Shown here one piece after another: positions 35,768 to 43,079 of a stretch of 56,059 bases of DNA. The stretch spans positions 1 through 56,059 of the forward strand of contig JAHFUP010000028.1 in NCBI GenBank assembly GCA_023265025.1, in the 5' to 3' direction. Source of the stretch: Acidimicrobiia bacterium. GTDB lineage: Bacteria > Actinomycetota > Acidimicrobiia > Acidimicrobiales > AC-14. The notes under the pieces were generated by a model. It was given only the letters and a program-made list of their open reading frames with translations, did not search any database and was not told the origin of the DNA. How positions within the stretch are numbered: position 1 is the first letter of the stretch; the number at the start of each line of letters is the position of its first letter. A program made the position numbers and the translations under genes.

Positions 35768-38044
35768 TCAGCCGCCGGCGCTGGGCCGCCGCCTCAGCTG
35801 GCGACGCAAACGGTAGGTGCGGCGGAACCACCGGTGGCTTCCGTCGTCGAGGGTGTCCAACAGCCGTTCGTACTCCTCCCGCGGGGCGTCAACCCCAATC
35901 ACCCTGTCCATCCGCCGGAAGCGGAAGTCGGCGGGCTGGTTCGGAACGGCCACGAGTGGGTGGCCGGACTCCTTGAGGCACCAGTTCGCCATCTTGTAGC
36001 CGCTGAGCATGAGCGCGTCCGCCTCGTCGGCGGAGAAGCGGTCGAGATCGGTGCGCAGAGCCATGAGCCGCCGCTGCACCTCGGCCGGGATGCCGTAGGG
36101 CGTCATCTGCGCTCCGGCGTGAGCCGGCGGCGCGGGAGCCTTGGCGCCCGCGACGGCGACCGGGGCACGATCGAGCCCCCTGCCGAGGTGGACGTACCAC
36201 AACGCATTGAGACGGGACGAGCGGTGCAAGCTGTCGAGCTCGCGGTACAGCCGGGTCCGGATGGTCCCCATGGCGATGGTGTTCGACCGGAGCAGGACAC
36301 TCCACGGGCGCCAGTACCGCTTCTCCTTCGTGTCCTTCTGCGCGCTGGCGTCGCTCACGAACACAAGCCGGCAGTCCTGGTCCAGCAGGCCGTAGCTGCC
36401 CTGGTTGTCCTGCAGCCCGCCGTCGACCAGGCGCACGACGATGTCCTGGTAGAGGCCCTCGATCGGCACAGGGGGAAAGAGGCCCGGCACGCAGGCCGAC
36501 GCGGCGACCGCGGTGCTCAGCGTGATGTCGCGGTTGGCGGCCGGGACCTCGTCCTTCAGCCACATGCGTTGGAGGCGACTGCCGATGTCGACCTGCCCTT
36601 CGATGGTCGACGGCGGCTCACCCATCCATGTGGCCGCGAACTGCCAGTTGTGGCCGGTGTTGAGCGTGGTGGCGTTCAGGATGAGGACGGGGACCTTGGT
36701 CGACCGACTCCAGTTGTGACGCTTCGGGTTGAAGTCCACCGGCGCGTCGGGCGGCTGGACGATCAGGTCGCGGAGGGGTCGTCCGTGTATCCCGTCGACC
36801 CTGCTGAACAGGTGCGTGTCGAGCAGCTCGGCGACCCGAGTCGTGCGGGTTCGCCCGGGGCGAGCCCACCTCAGGAACGAGGACACCAGGACGTGGGCGC
36901 GTATGTTGGCATCGACGCCGCCGACGAAGTCTTCCTGCACCTGGCGAACGACCCCGATCAGGGCTTCCCGGTCGACCTGTCCGTCCGGGGTGTCCGCCAA
37001 GAGCCGGCGGAGTCGCAGGTAGTACTGCGCACCGGCGATGGAGCCACCCGAGACGCAGGAGAGCACCTCCACGTGGCGGAGGACGTCGAGCTCGGCCAGG
37101 GCGGCAAGGACGCCGAGGTGGAAGAACGACGCCCGGAACCCGCCACCCGACAGCGCGACGCCGAGCTTGCCGCCGAACGCGGCGACGACGTGCTCCGCCT
37201 CGCCACCGATCAGCGCTTTCAGCACTGCGACGTCGCTGCGCTTCGGTTGGCGATCTGACGGCGCCCGGGTGATGCGGGCGAGCGACGCCAGTTGGCGCGC
37301 CGTCGATTCGAGCTCCCAGTCGTCGACCTGGCCCCGCGGACGGGCGCCCTCCAACAACTCCCGGGCGCGTTCGTCGTTGCCGAGCCCGAAGTGCGCCTCG
37401 ACGAGGGTCGCGAGAGACCACCAGTTGAGGTCATCGCCGCGCTGGAGCATGCCCTCCAGCTCGTCGGCGATCTCCAGCCGAACCGTGCGTGCCTTCTCGC
37501 GACGACGCCCTTTGGCCTGTGACGCTCCGTCGCCTTCCTGCTCGTCGAGGTGGGCGAGGAGATCGAGGACGTAGGCGGTGTTGATGCCGGTGTACCGGTA
37601 GTCGCCTCTCGGTCGTAGCTCCCAGCCCCGCTGGTAGAACTCCAGCGCCCGATGCAGATGTTCGACGCGGCCGTCGACCTCCCACCTGCGTTTGTGGATC
37701 GCGCCGGCGATGCCAAGCGTCTCCTGGGGGTTGCTGGCATCGAGGTCGCCGTCAACGTCGAGCATCGCCAAGGCCTCGTCGAGTGCGTCCTCGGCTCTGA
37801 GCTCGGGGTCCTTGTAGATGCAGATGGCGAGCTTCTCCCGCAGTCGGCGTTCCAGCTCGGGCGGGTGTGGCCCCCGCTCGCGGGCGAGCGTAAGGAGGCG
37901 GCGGGCGAGCTCGAAGTCCTTGCCGGCCTTGAGCCCGTCGCTCATTTCGACGATCTCGTCGACGGTGGCCTGGTGCCCGGCGAGGATGGCTCGGGCCGGA
38001 TCCTTGAGGTCGGGCGCCGCCGTTCCGATGTCGCTGTCCGCCAT
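35768..38044 (-). CDS. TPR/TRAFs-binding-like domain fused to patatin-like phospholipase
   Basis: A 758-aa fusion. Residues about 20-270 are helical repeats that resemble the TRAFs-binding (DUF4071) domain of ASK-type kinases and bacterial conflict proteins: NPQETLGIAGAIHKRRW, EFYQRGWELRPRGDYRYTG, and WSLATLVEAHFGLGNDERA. The patatin domain starts near 290. The oxyanion motif LGVALSGGGFRASFFHLG is near 295, the nucleophile elbow SCVSGGSIAGA near 330 and the catalytic-dyad Asp in LVDGGLQDNQG near 540, so the lipase should be active. No signal peptide or membrane helix is seen. ATG 38044 is chosen; upstream in-frame sequence is low quality. It lies 56 bases after the STAND gene. A membrane-phospholipid-degrading effector is the natural inference. 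Confidence 0.85.
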   Translation of the reverse strand: MADSDIGTAAPDLKDPARAILAGHQATVDEIVEMSDGLKAGKDFELARRLLTLARERGPHPPELERRLREKLAICIYKDPELRAEDALDEALAMLDVDGDLDASNPQETLGIAGAIHKRRWEVDGRVEHLHRALEFYQRGWELRPRGDYRYTGINTAYVLDLLAHLDEQEGDGASQAKGRRREKARTVRLEIADELEGMLQRGDDLNWWSLATLVEAHFGLGNDERARELLEGARPRGQVDDWELESTARQLASLARITRAPSDRQPKRSDVAVLKALIGGEAEHVVAAFGGKLGVALSGGGFRASFFHLGVLAALAELDVLRHVEVLSCVSGGSIAGAQYYLRLRRLLADTPDGQVDREALIGVVRQVQEDFVGGVDANIRAHVLVSSFLRWARPGRTRTTRVAELLDTHLFSRVDGIHGRPLRDLIVQPPDAPVDFNPKRHNWSRSTKVPVLILNATTLNTGHNWQFAATWMGEPPSTIEGQVDIGSRLQRMWLKDEVPAANRDITLSTAVAASACVPGLFPPVPIEGLYQDIVVRLVDGGLQDNQGSYGLLDQDCRLVFVSDASAQKDTKEKRYWRPWSVLLRSNTIAMGTIRTRLYRELDSLHRSSRLNALWYVHLGRGLDRAPVAVAGAKAPAPPAHAGAQMTPYGIPAEVQRRLMALRTDLDRFSADEADALMLSGYKMANWCLKESGHPLVAVPNQPADFRFRRMDRVIGVDAPREEYERLLDTLDDGSHRWFRRTYRLRRQLRRRPSAGG

Positions 38045-38100
38045 GGTCTCTATCGTGGCTCGCGGCGCACGGGCCGTGCGGCATGGACCATCGAAGCGCC

Positions 38101-40884
38101 TCAGGCCAGGGCGTCGGCCGCCGAGGTGAAGTAGCTCGAGGCGACGAGGTCGGGCGCCTTCTGCACCATCCGAGCGCATTCCCGGTATGCGGCGGCCGCC
38201 TCGGCCTGCGCGCCCCGCCGCTCCGCGGCCAGACCGTCCCGGAAGGCGCCGGCGGCCGCGGCCTCGGCGGCGCCCATCGAGGTCAGGATCGCAGCCGCCT
38301 GGCCGGCGAGGTCGACGGCTGCAGCCAGGTCGCCCGCCAGGCGCGTGGCCCAGGCCAGGTTGAAGAGGGAGAAGCCCTCCACCCGGGGGTTGTCCTCCTC
38401 CTTGCCGTCGCGCTGGGCCCGCCGCAGGGCGTCGAGCCCCTCGTCCAGCCGGCCGAGGGCGACGTAGGCCATCCCCTGGACGTTGAGGACGTAGGCAAGG
38501 GGGTCGTCCTCCTCGGTCGTCGCGTACAGCTCGATGGCCCGGGCCGTGTGCTCGAGGACCTCGGCGTTGCGACCGAGGCCCAGGAGCGCGAGCGACAGGG
38601 TGTCGTGGCCGCGCGCCTCGGCGCTGACGTCGCCGAGCTGCGTCGCCAGCTCCAGGAGGCGGTTGCCGGTCGCCACGGCTGTCTCGAAGTCGCCGGCGTA
38701 GGCGCAGGCGAGGCCGTACTCGAGGAGGGCCGAGCGGTCGGGGGCCGTGATGGTCGGGTCGTAGTCAGCCACCACCTGGCGGAGGATGCGCACGGCCTCG
38801 TCGACGCGTCCCAGGCGGCGGTTCGCCTCGCCGATCCAACCGTTGGCTTGGCGCTCCTGCTCGCGGTCGCCGAGCTCGCGTGCGATCGCGGCGGCGACCT
38901 CCATCCACTCGATCGACTTCTCCGGGGGGCCAAGCAGGACGAACGCCTGGCCCAAGGCGGCCGCGTGGAGCAGCTGGAGGCGGCGGTCCTCGATCCGGCC
39001 GGTCAGCTCCGTGCGCATGGACACCGCCCGCCGGGTGAACCCCTTGAAGATCATGAACGGGATGTCGACCTCGGAGAGGACCCGTGCCGCCTCGTCGACG
39101 TCGCCGGCCGCGAGCCGGTGCTGGAACTCCAGCAGGTAGGGCTCGATGTCGACCAGCGTTCGCCAGGTCGCCATCGGGGTGTGCAGCTGGGCGTAGTACT
39201 CGGCCACCCGACGCTCCAGTGCCCGCCGCGAATACTCACCGTCGTCGGCGAGGCGCTCGAAGATGATGTCCCGGTCGACCGGATGCAAGGACGCCGTCTT
39301 GGTGTCGCGGTCCGCGGTCACCATCCGGGACCATACGAGCCGGGTCAGGATCGTCGGCACGTCGAGGCCCGGGGCAAAGCGCGCCACGACGAACTCCACC
39401 GCCCACAGTGGTGCCGGCCGGCCGAACACCGCCAGGGCATCGACGACCTTGCGCCCGTCGCCGTCGAGGGTCCGGTACGCGTCCGTCACGAGGGCGTTGA
39501 TGATGTCGTCCTCGCCATAGAACCGAGCCAGCACCTCGTCCAGGGTGTCGAACGGTCGCTTGGTGAGCAGCGTCGGCACCGCCTCCAGTGCTCGGGGAAT
39601 GCCGTGCAAACGATCGACGACCTTCGCCAAGGCCTCCTCTGTGGCGTCCCGCAGCTTCAGGAACCCACCCGGATCGAGGTCCCGCAGCATTGCCGTCCCG
39701 TCTTCAGGGGCGAGGCCGGCGTCGAGCGGCAGCTGATGGTCCTGGGCGCGGGCCTCCGGAGGAAGGGCGAGCGGAATCCGCGACGTCATCAGCAGCCGGG
39801 CGTCGTGGCGGGCGACGAGGGCGCGTTCGAGGAACTCGCGAAGCGTGTCGTCGGCCATCCGACCCTGGTCGTCGAGGAGATCCTCGAGGTGGTCGAGGAG
39901 GAGCACATACACCCCGCCGGCGAGTGCTCGGAGAAGCCTGTCGATCTTGGTGTCCAGGTCGACGCTGATCTCGCTCCACGTGCGAAGCAGCTGCTGTTCC
40001 CTGTCGCCACCGAGCATCTGGGCACACGCCAGGAAGACCCGCTCCAGGGTGACGCCGGTGGTGCGCGTGCCCAGGTAGACGATCCCGTCGACGGGCGTCT
40101 CCTCCGCAGTGTGCGGCCACCGGTTCTGCTCCAAGCCCTCGAGCACCTTGCACGCCAACGCCGTCTTCCCGATGCCGGCCCGACCGATCACCGACACGAG
40201 GTTCGTCGAGGGCTCCGCCAGGAGGCGCCCCAGCTCCTCGAGCTCGGTCACCCGCCCACGGAAGCGGTCGGCGACGTCGAGCATCGGCTGGCCGACGACC
40301 CTGTCCCGCACCCGTTGGGCCCGCAGCTCGCTGGCCTGGGCGTTGATCTCCCGCTGCTGGCGGATGCCGCTGGCGATGCGCTCCTCCTGGACCCGGACCA
40401 GCTCCTGCTGCACCGCAACGCTGACCTTCCTGGCCAGTTCGTCGGGGGTGGTGAACGTCGCCCGCAGGTAGCGCTTCTCGAGCTCGTCGCGCAGGGCGAG
40501 GATCCGCCGGCCGCTGTCGCCCTCGCCGGTGACGGCGTCCATCATGGGCGGCGGCCAGGCCGCACCCTTCTCGAGCAGGAAGATGAGGCACGGCTTGTCC
40601 AGTTGGGCCGCCCGCCGGTATTCCAGTTCGGTGATCGACAGGCCGAGCGGGTTGTCCTCGGTGGGCACGTACCCGTACCGCCAGGCGAAGATGCCCACGT
40701 AGAGGTCGGACCCCTCGACGTCCTGGAGGCACTTGGCCAGCGGTCGCTGATCGCTGGCGACGTAGTCCTCCATGGCGATCACGTCGTGGCGCATCTGGCG
40801 CAGCGTCTCGTAGACCGCCTCCCGGTGTTCCCGGAGGTCGGTGAAGCTGGACGAGACGTAGATCGCCGCCATCGGTGACGGCAA
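38101..40884 (-). CDS. DUF4062-STAND NTPase-TPR protein
   Basis: A protein of about 927 aa with three parts. DUF4062 is N-terminal (AAIYVSSSFTDLREHREAV, SDLYVGIFAWRYGYVP, then GLSITELEYRRAAQ). A STAND-type NTPase follows with Walker A VIGRAGIGKTALA near 230, Walker B YVLLLDHLEDLLD near 325, sensor ARLLMTSRIPL near 365 and the GxP motif LHGIPRALEA. From about 600 to the end there are tetratricopeptide repeats such as AYAGDFETAVATGNRLLELA and AYVALGRLDEGLDALRRA. STAND proteins are signal-activated oligomerising switches used in animal, plant and bacterial immunity. TTG 40884 has AGAGGG five bases upstream; ATG 40872 is the alternative. It is the first gene of a three-gene unit. Confidence 0.88.
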   Translation of the reverse strand: MPSPMAAIYVSSSFTDLREHREAVYETLRQMRHDVIAMEDYVASDQRPLAKCLQDVEGSDLYVGIFAWRYGYVPTEDNPLGLSITELEYRRAAQLDKPCLIFLLEKGAAWPPPMMDAVTGEGDSGRRILALRDELEKRYLRATFTTPDELARKVSVAVQQELVRVQEERIASGIRQQREINAQASELRAQRVRDRVVGQPMLDVADRFRGRVTELEELGRLLAEPSTNLVSVIGRAGIGKTALACKVLEGLEQNRWPHTAEETPVDGIVYLGTRTTGVTLERVFLACAQMLGGDREQQLLRTWSEISVDLDTKIDRLLRALAGGVYVLLLDHLEDLLDDQGRMADDTLREFLERALVARHDARLLMTSRIPLALPPEARAQDHQLPLDAGLAPEDGTAMLRDLDPGGFLKLRDATEEALAKVVDRLHGIPRALEAVPTLLTKRPFDTLDEVLARFYGEDDIINALVTDAYRTLDGDGRKVVDALAVFGRPAPLWAVEFVVARFAPGLDVPTILTRLVWSRMVTADRDTKTASLHPVDRDIIFERLADDGEYSRRALERRVAEYYAQLHTPMATWRTLVDIEPYLLEFQHRLAAGDVDEAARVLSEVDIPFMIFKGFTRRAVSMRTELTGRIEDRRLQLLHAAALGQAFVLLGPPEKSIEWMEVAAAIARELGDREQERQANGWIGEANRRLGRVDEAVRILRQVVADYDPTITAPDRSALLEYGLACAYAGDFETAVATGNRLLELATQLGDVSAEARGHDTLSLALLGLGRNAEVLEHTARAIELYATTEEDDPLAYVLNVQGMAYVALGRLDEGLDALRRAQRDGKEEDNPRVEGFSLFNLAWATRLAGDLAAAVDLAGQAAAILTSMGAAEAAAAGAFRDGLAAERRGAQAEAAAAYRECARMVQKAPDLVASSYFTSAADALA

Positions 40885-40892
40885 CTTAGCCC

Positions 40893-41098
40893 TCTAGTGC
40901 CTCGCCCTCATTCGTTCGCTTCGCTCACTCCATTCGGTCGAAGTGATCGTGCTCCGGCGGGCGAGCGGAGCTCGCGCCGCCTCCGCCCTGTCCCTCCCTC
41001 GTGTCCGCGGCCGGAGGGGCCGCCTTCGGCGGCGACGGCGGCCACGGACGGGAAACCCCACGAACGCGGCGAACGTTTGTGGTGAGGGCACTGACTAG
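40893..41098. repeat. ~206-bp dispersed repeat, copy 1 (MITE-like or structured element)
   Basis: It is nearly identical to 55737-55945: I count three substitutions and one three-base indel (TGA) over about 206 bp. It starts TCTAGTGCC and ends GGCACTGACTAG, so CTAG flanks both ends, with imperfect terminal inversion. Inside are strong hairpins, for example GCCGCC-TTC-GGCGGC and paired GCGAGC/GCTCGC. Short frames within it are not genes. It ends eight bases before the start of the STAND gene and may carry that gene's promoter. Confidence 0.85.
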
Positions 41099-41169
41099 CC
41101 GCCAAGTCGACGAAGGTGCTGCTTCGCGACCATCGGCGTGCTGATGGTCTTCCAGGGGAGCCTCGTTGG

Positions 41170-41424
41170 ATGGCTCTGCTTGCCTTTGGCGTCGTCGGAT
41201 CGCTCATCTACCTCGTCAGGCTGGTCCGGCCCAACCGGCTCGAGATCGACGCGAGCGGGTTCACCGTCATCCGTCACCGCCGGCGCTGGAGGGCGGAGTG
41301 GAGCGACTGCGGCCCGTTCCGGGTCCGCGCGACGTACGACGAGTGGGACGCTGTCAGCCAGACCGTGGCCTTCCACTGCACGGCCCCCATGCACAGCGGC
41401 CGCCTGGGTCAACTCAGGAGCTGA
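41170..41424 (+). CDS. Small membrane/PH-like protein, probably truncated
   Basis: An 84-aa frame starts with a hydrophobic helix (MALLAFGVVGSLIYLVRLV). It continues with RPNRLEIDASGFTVIRHRRRW, which resembles the start of bacterial PH-domain (STM3941-like) proteins. It then ends early without the usual second half of the PH fold. It lies next to repeat copy 1, so it may be the remnant of a gene damaged by insertion or deletion. I rate it as uncertain coding. Confidence 0.4.
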   Translation: MALLAFGVVGSLIYLVRLVRPNRLEIDASGFTVIRHRRRWRAEWSDCGPFRVRATYDEWDAVSQTVAFHCTAPMHSGRLGQLRS

Positions 41425-41550
41425 ACCGCTACCGCGAAGCGAGTGGTCAGCCTCCGCCGGCGCCGTCGGTCCTCGGCGCGTGGCTCCGGTCCAGGCGTCG
41501 GCGAAAGTCCGGGGCGGCTCCTTCGTCGTAGCCAGGGTGGGTACGGTCGG

Positions 41551-42336
41551 GTGGTGGTCGCGCGTCGCGTCGGCATCCTCCTCGTGGTTTTCCTGCTCAC
41601 GGGCTGTTCGGGCGCGGCCAGCGACCAGGCCGTGCTCCTGGACCGCACATCGACGTCCACCAGCACGACCACGTCGACCAGCACCACGACCTCCACCAGC
41701 ACGACGACGACCATCACCACCACGACCATCACGACGAGAGCCACCCCCAGGTCGACGACGAGCACCACGACGACGACCGCCATGGCGCCGGCCCGGCCCG
41801 TCACCCAGCAGGCCTACACTCCGTTCGCGACCGCCGGCGGCGTGGTCCTGCGCCACCCGGCGGCGCGGGTCGAGCGCATCGGCTTTCACGAGTCGAACCT
41901 CGACGGCGCCCGGCAGCTGCAGTCACTTCCGACCTCGGCACCGAGCCTCGTACTCGAGGCCCGGGCGCGTGACACCACGGCCCGCGGTGCGGCCGATGTC
42001 ATGGTCGACCCCGAGGCCGAAATCCGGGCACCTGTCACCGGCACGGTCCGCTACGCCGGCACGTACGTCCTCTACTGCCAGTACTCCGACGACTTCCTCG
42101 TCATCGAGCCCGACGACCATCCCGGCTGGGAGGTCAAGATGCTCCACATCGACGGTGTGCGGGTGCGGCCCGGCGCCCGCGTCCAGGCCGGCGTCACCGT
42201 CGTCGCACCACGGGCCACCAGGCTGCCGTTCGAGTCACAGGTGGAGGAGGGTTCGTACCGGCCGGCGTGGCCCCACGTCCACATCGAGATCGACGACCCC
42301 AGCATCCCCGACCGCCCCACCGGGCCCGGCTGCTGA
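41551..42336 (+). CDS. Lipoprotein with Thr-rich linker and M23/LytM-like domain
   Basis: A protein of about 261 aa. The N-terminus (ARRVGILLVVFLLTGCSG) is a lipoprotein signal with lipobox LLTGC. A long Ser/Thr linker (residues about 35-75) follows. The C-terminal domain, with IRAPVTGTVRYAGTYVLYC, VEVKMLHIDGV-type spacing and WPHVHIEIDD, has the layout of M23/LytM endopeptidase folds. Zn ligands are only partly recognisable (H in MLHIDG and H-x-H in PHVHIE), so it may be a degenerate, non-catalytic LytM domain. GTG 41551 is chosen because translation before it is low complexity. Confidence 0.75.
   Translation: MVVARRVGILLVVFLLTGCSGAASDQAVLLDRTSTSTSTTTSTSTTTSTSTTTTITTTTITTRATPRSTTSTTTTTAMAPARPVTQQAYTPFATAGGVVLRHPAARVERIGFHESNLDGARQLQSLPTSAPSLVLEARARDTTARGAADVMVDPEAEIRAPVTGTVRYAGTYVLYCQYSDDFLVIEPDDHPGWEVKMLHIDGVRVRPGARVQAGVTVVAPRATRLPFESQVEEGSYRPAWPHVHIEIDDPSIPDRPTGPGC
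41657..41786 (+). repeat. Ser/Thr-coding tandem repeat in the lipoprotein gene
   Basis: Imperfect ACG/ACC/AGC repeats encode a string of threonines with serines and isoleucines. It acts as a wall-spanning linker after the lipid anchor and is a likely site of length variation. Confidence 0.75.
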
Positions 42337-42349
42337 CGGGACGCGACGA

Positions 42350-42373
42350 AGCGGGGCCCCCGCGGGCCCCGCT
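42350..42373. terminator. Bidirectional terminator between lipoprotein and DUF6069 genes
   Basis: A 10-bp perfect stem (arm AGCGGGGCCC) with a four-base loop CCGC lies 13 bases after the lipoprotein stop and 24 bases before the stop of the convergent DUF6069 gene. Flanks are not strongly T-rich. Confidence 0.75.
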
Positions 42374-42397
42374 CGGTGGTTCGGTCGGTGTCGACGG

Positions 42398-42889
42398 TCA
42401 GGACGTGCACTCCTCCGGCAGGCGGGCGGCGAGGGCGGGGATGACGATGGCCGCAGCCACCAGGTGGGTCAGGATGAAGGTGACCTTGGTGACGGCGCCG
42501 GCGGGGATCATCAGGTCGGGGACCAGGGACAGGGCGGTCAGGGCGACGGTGACCTTGACCAGCGTGGCGCGGGGCTGGCGGGCCCGGCGTCCGATGGACT
42601 TGGCGATCAGGACGCCGACCGCGGTGAAGAACAGAGTGAGCTGGCCGAAGCCGAGGACGGGGACGGCGTCGCCGGGGGCGGTCTCGAGGGAGACGCCGGC
42701 GGCGTGCGCGCAGCCGGCGATGGCAACGGTGGCGACGGCGGCGACCAGGCCGGCGCCGGCGCCCGTGCGCCACAGCGACCGGGCCTTGGTGGAACCGGCG
42801 GCGGGGGCGGTGGAGGTGGTGGTCGGGGTGATGGTGGCGGTCGTGGTCGGCTCCTTCAGGTGAGGAGGGCGGCTCGTTCCGTCCCTCAC
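42398..42889 (-). CDS. DUF6069 family membrane protein
   Basis: A protein of about 163 aa with four hydrophobic segments. The order LWRTGAGAGLVAAVATVAIA, a AAGVSLE motif, GFGQLTLFFTAVGVLIAK and TKVTFILTHLVAAAIVIPAL matches the DUF6069 family common in actinobacteria. The function is unknown. The N-terminal stretch is Thr/Pro-rich. The start is uncertain: GTG 42889 is used, but GTG 42895 or a downstream site is possible because no clear ribosome site is visible. Confidence 0.75.
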   Translation of the reverse strand: MRDGTSRPPHLKEPTTTATITPTTTSTAPAAGSTKARSLWRTGAGAGLVAAVATVAIAGCAHAAGVSLETAPGDAVPVLGFGQLTLFFTAVGVLIAKSIGRRARQPRATLVKVTVALTALSLVPDLMIPAGAVTKVTFILTHLVAAAIVIPALAARLPEECTS

Positions 42890-42942
42890 CCTGACTACGA
42901 ACGCCGCCTGCCGGATTCGACACCTCGCTGGCTGTGGCCCGC

Positions 42943-43001
42943 GGCACCCCCCTGAACTGGTGACGATCGGACCGGCCACAGCCTGTCGAACCGTCACCAG
43001 T
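42943..43001. repeat. 59-bp hairpin repeat, unit A
   Basis: First of two direct repeats. Arms AACTGGTGACG and CGTCACCAGTT form an 11-bp outer stem. An inner stem is weakened by the one base that differs from unit B (CGGACCGG here, CGGACAGG in B). It lies downstream of the DEAD-box helicase stop and upstream of the DUF6069 gene on the minus strand. Confidence 0.8.
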
Positions 43002-43015
43002 TGAGCGCCGACGCC

Positions 43016-43074
43016 GGCACCCCCCTGAACTGGTGACGATCGGACAGGCCACAGCCTGTCGAACCGTCACCAGT
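43016..43074. repeat. 59-bp hairpin repeat, unit B
   Basis: Second unit, 58 of 59 bases identical to unit A by my count and separated from it by 14 bases. Here both stems pair: the outer arm ACTGGTGACG with CGTCACCAGT, and the inner GACAGG with CCTGTC around the loop CCACAG. An asymmetric ATCG/GAAC internal loop separates the stems. It ends six bases before the helicase stop codon. Confidence 0.8.
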
Positions 43075-43079
43075 GCGAG

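Noticed and set aside
38083-40878. 931-aa plus-strand frame opposite the STAND gene
   Set aside because: Antisense shadow rich in E, G and R; the minus strand has clear DUF4062, NTPase and TPR motifs.
40897-41085. 62-aa frame inside repeat copy 1, with its twin inside copy 2
   Set aside because: The identical peptide arises because the DNA repeat is identical; no ribosome site, and Arg/Pro/Ser-rich sequence with no family resemblance.
42943-43074. CRISPR array
   Set aside because: Only two units with a 14-base spacer and a long internal hairpin; no cas genes nearby.
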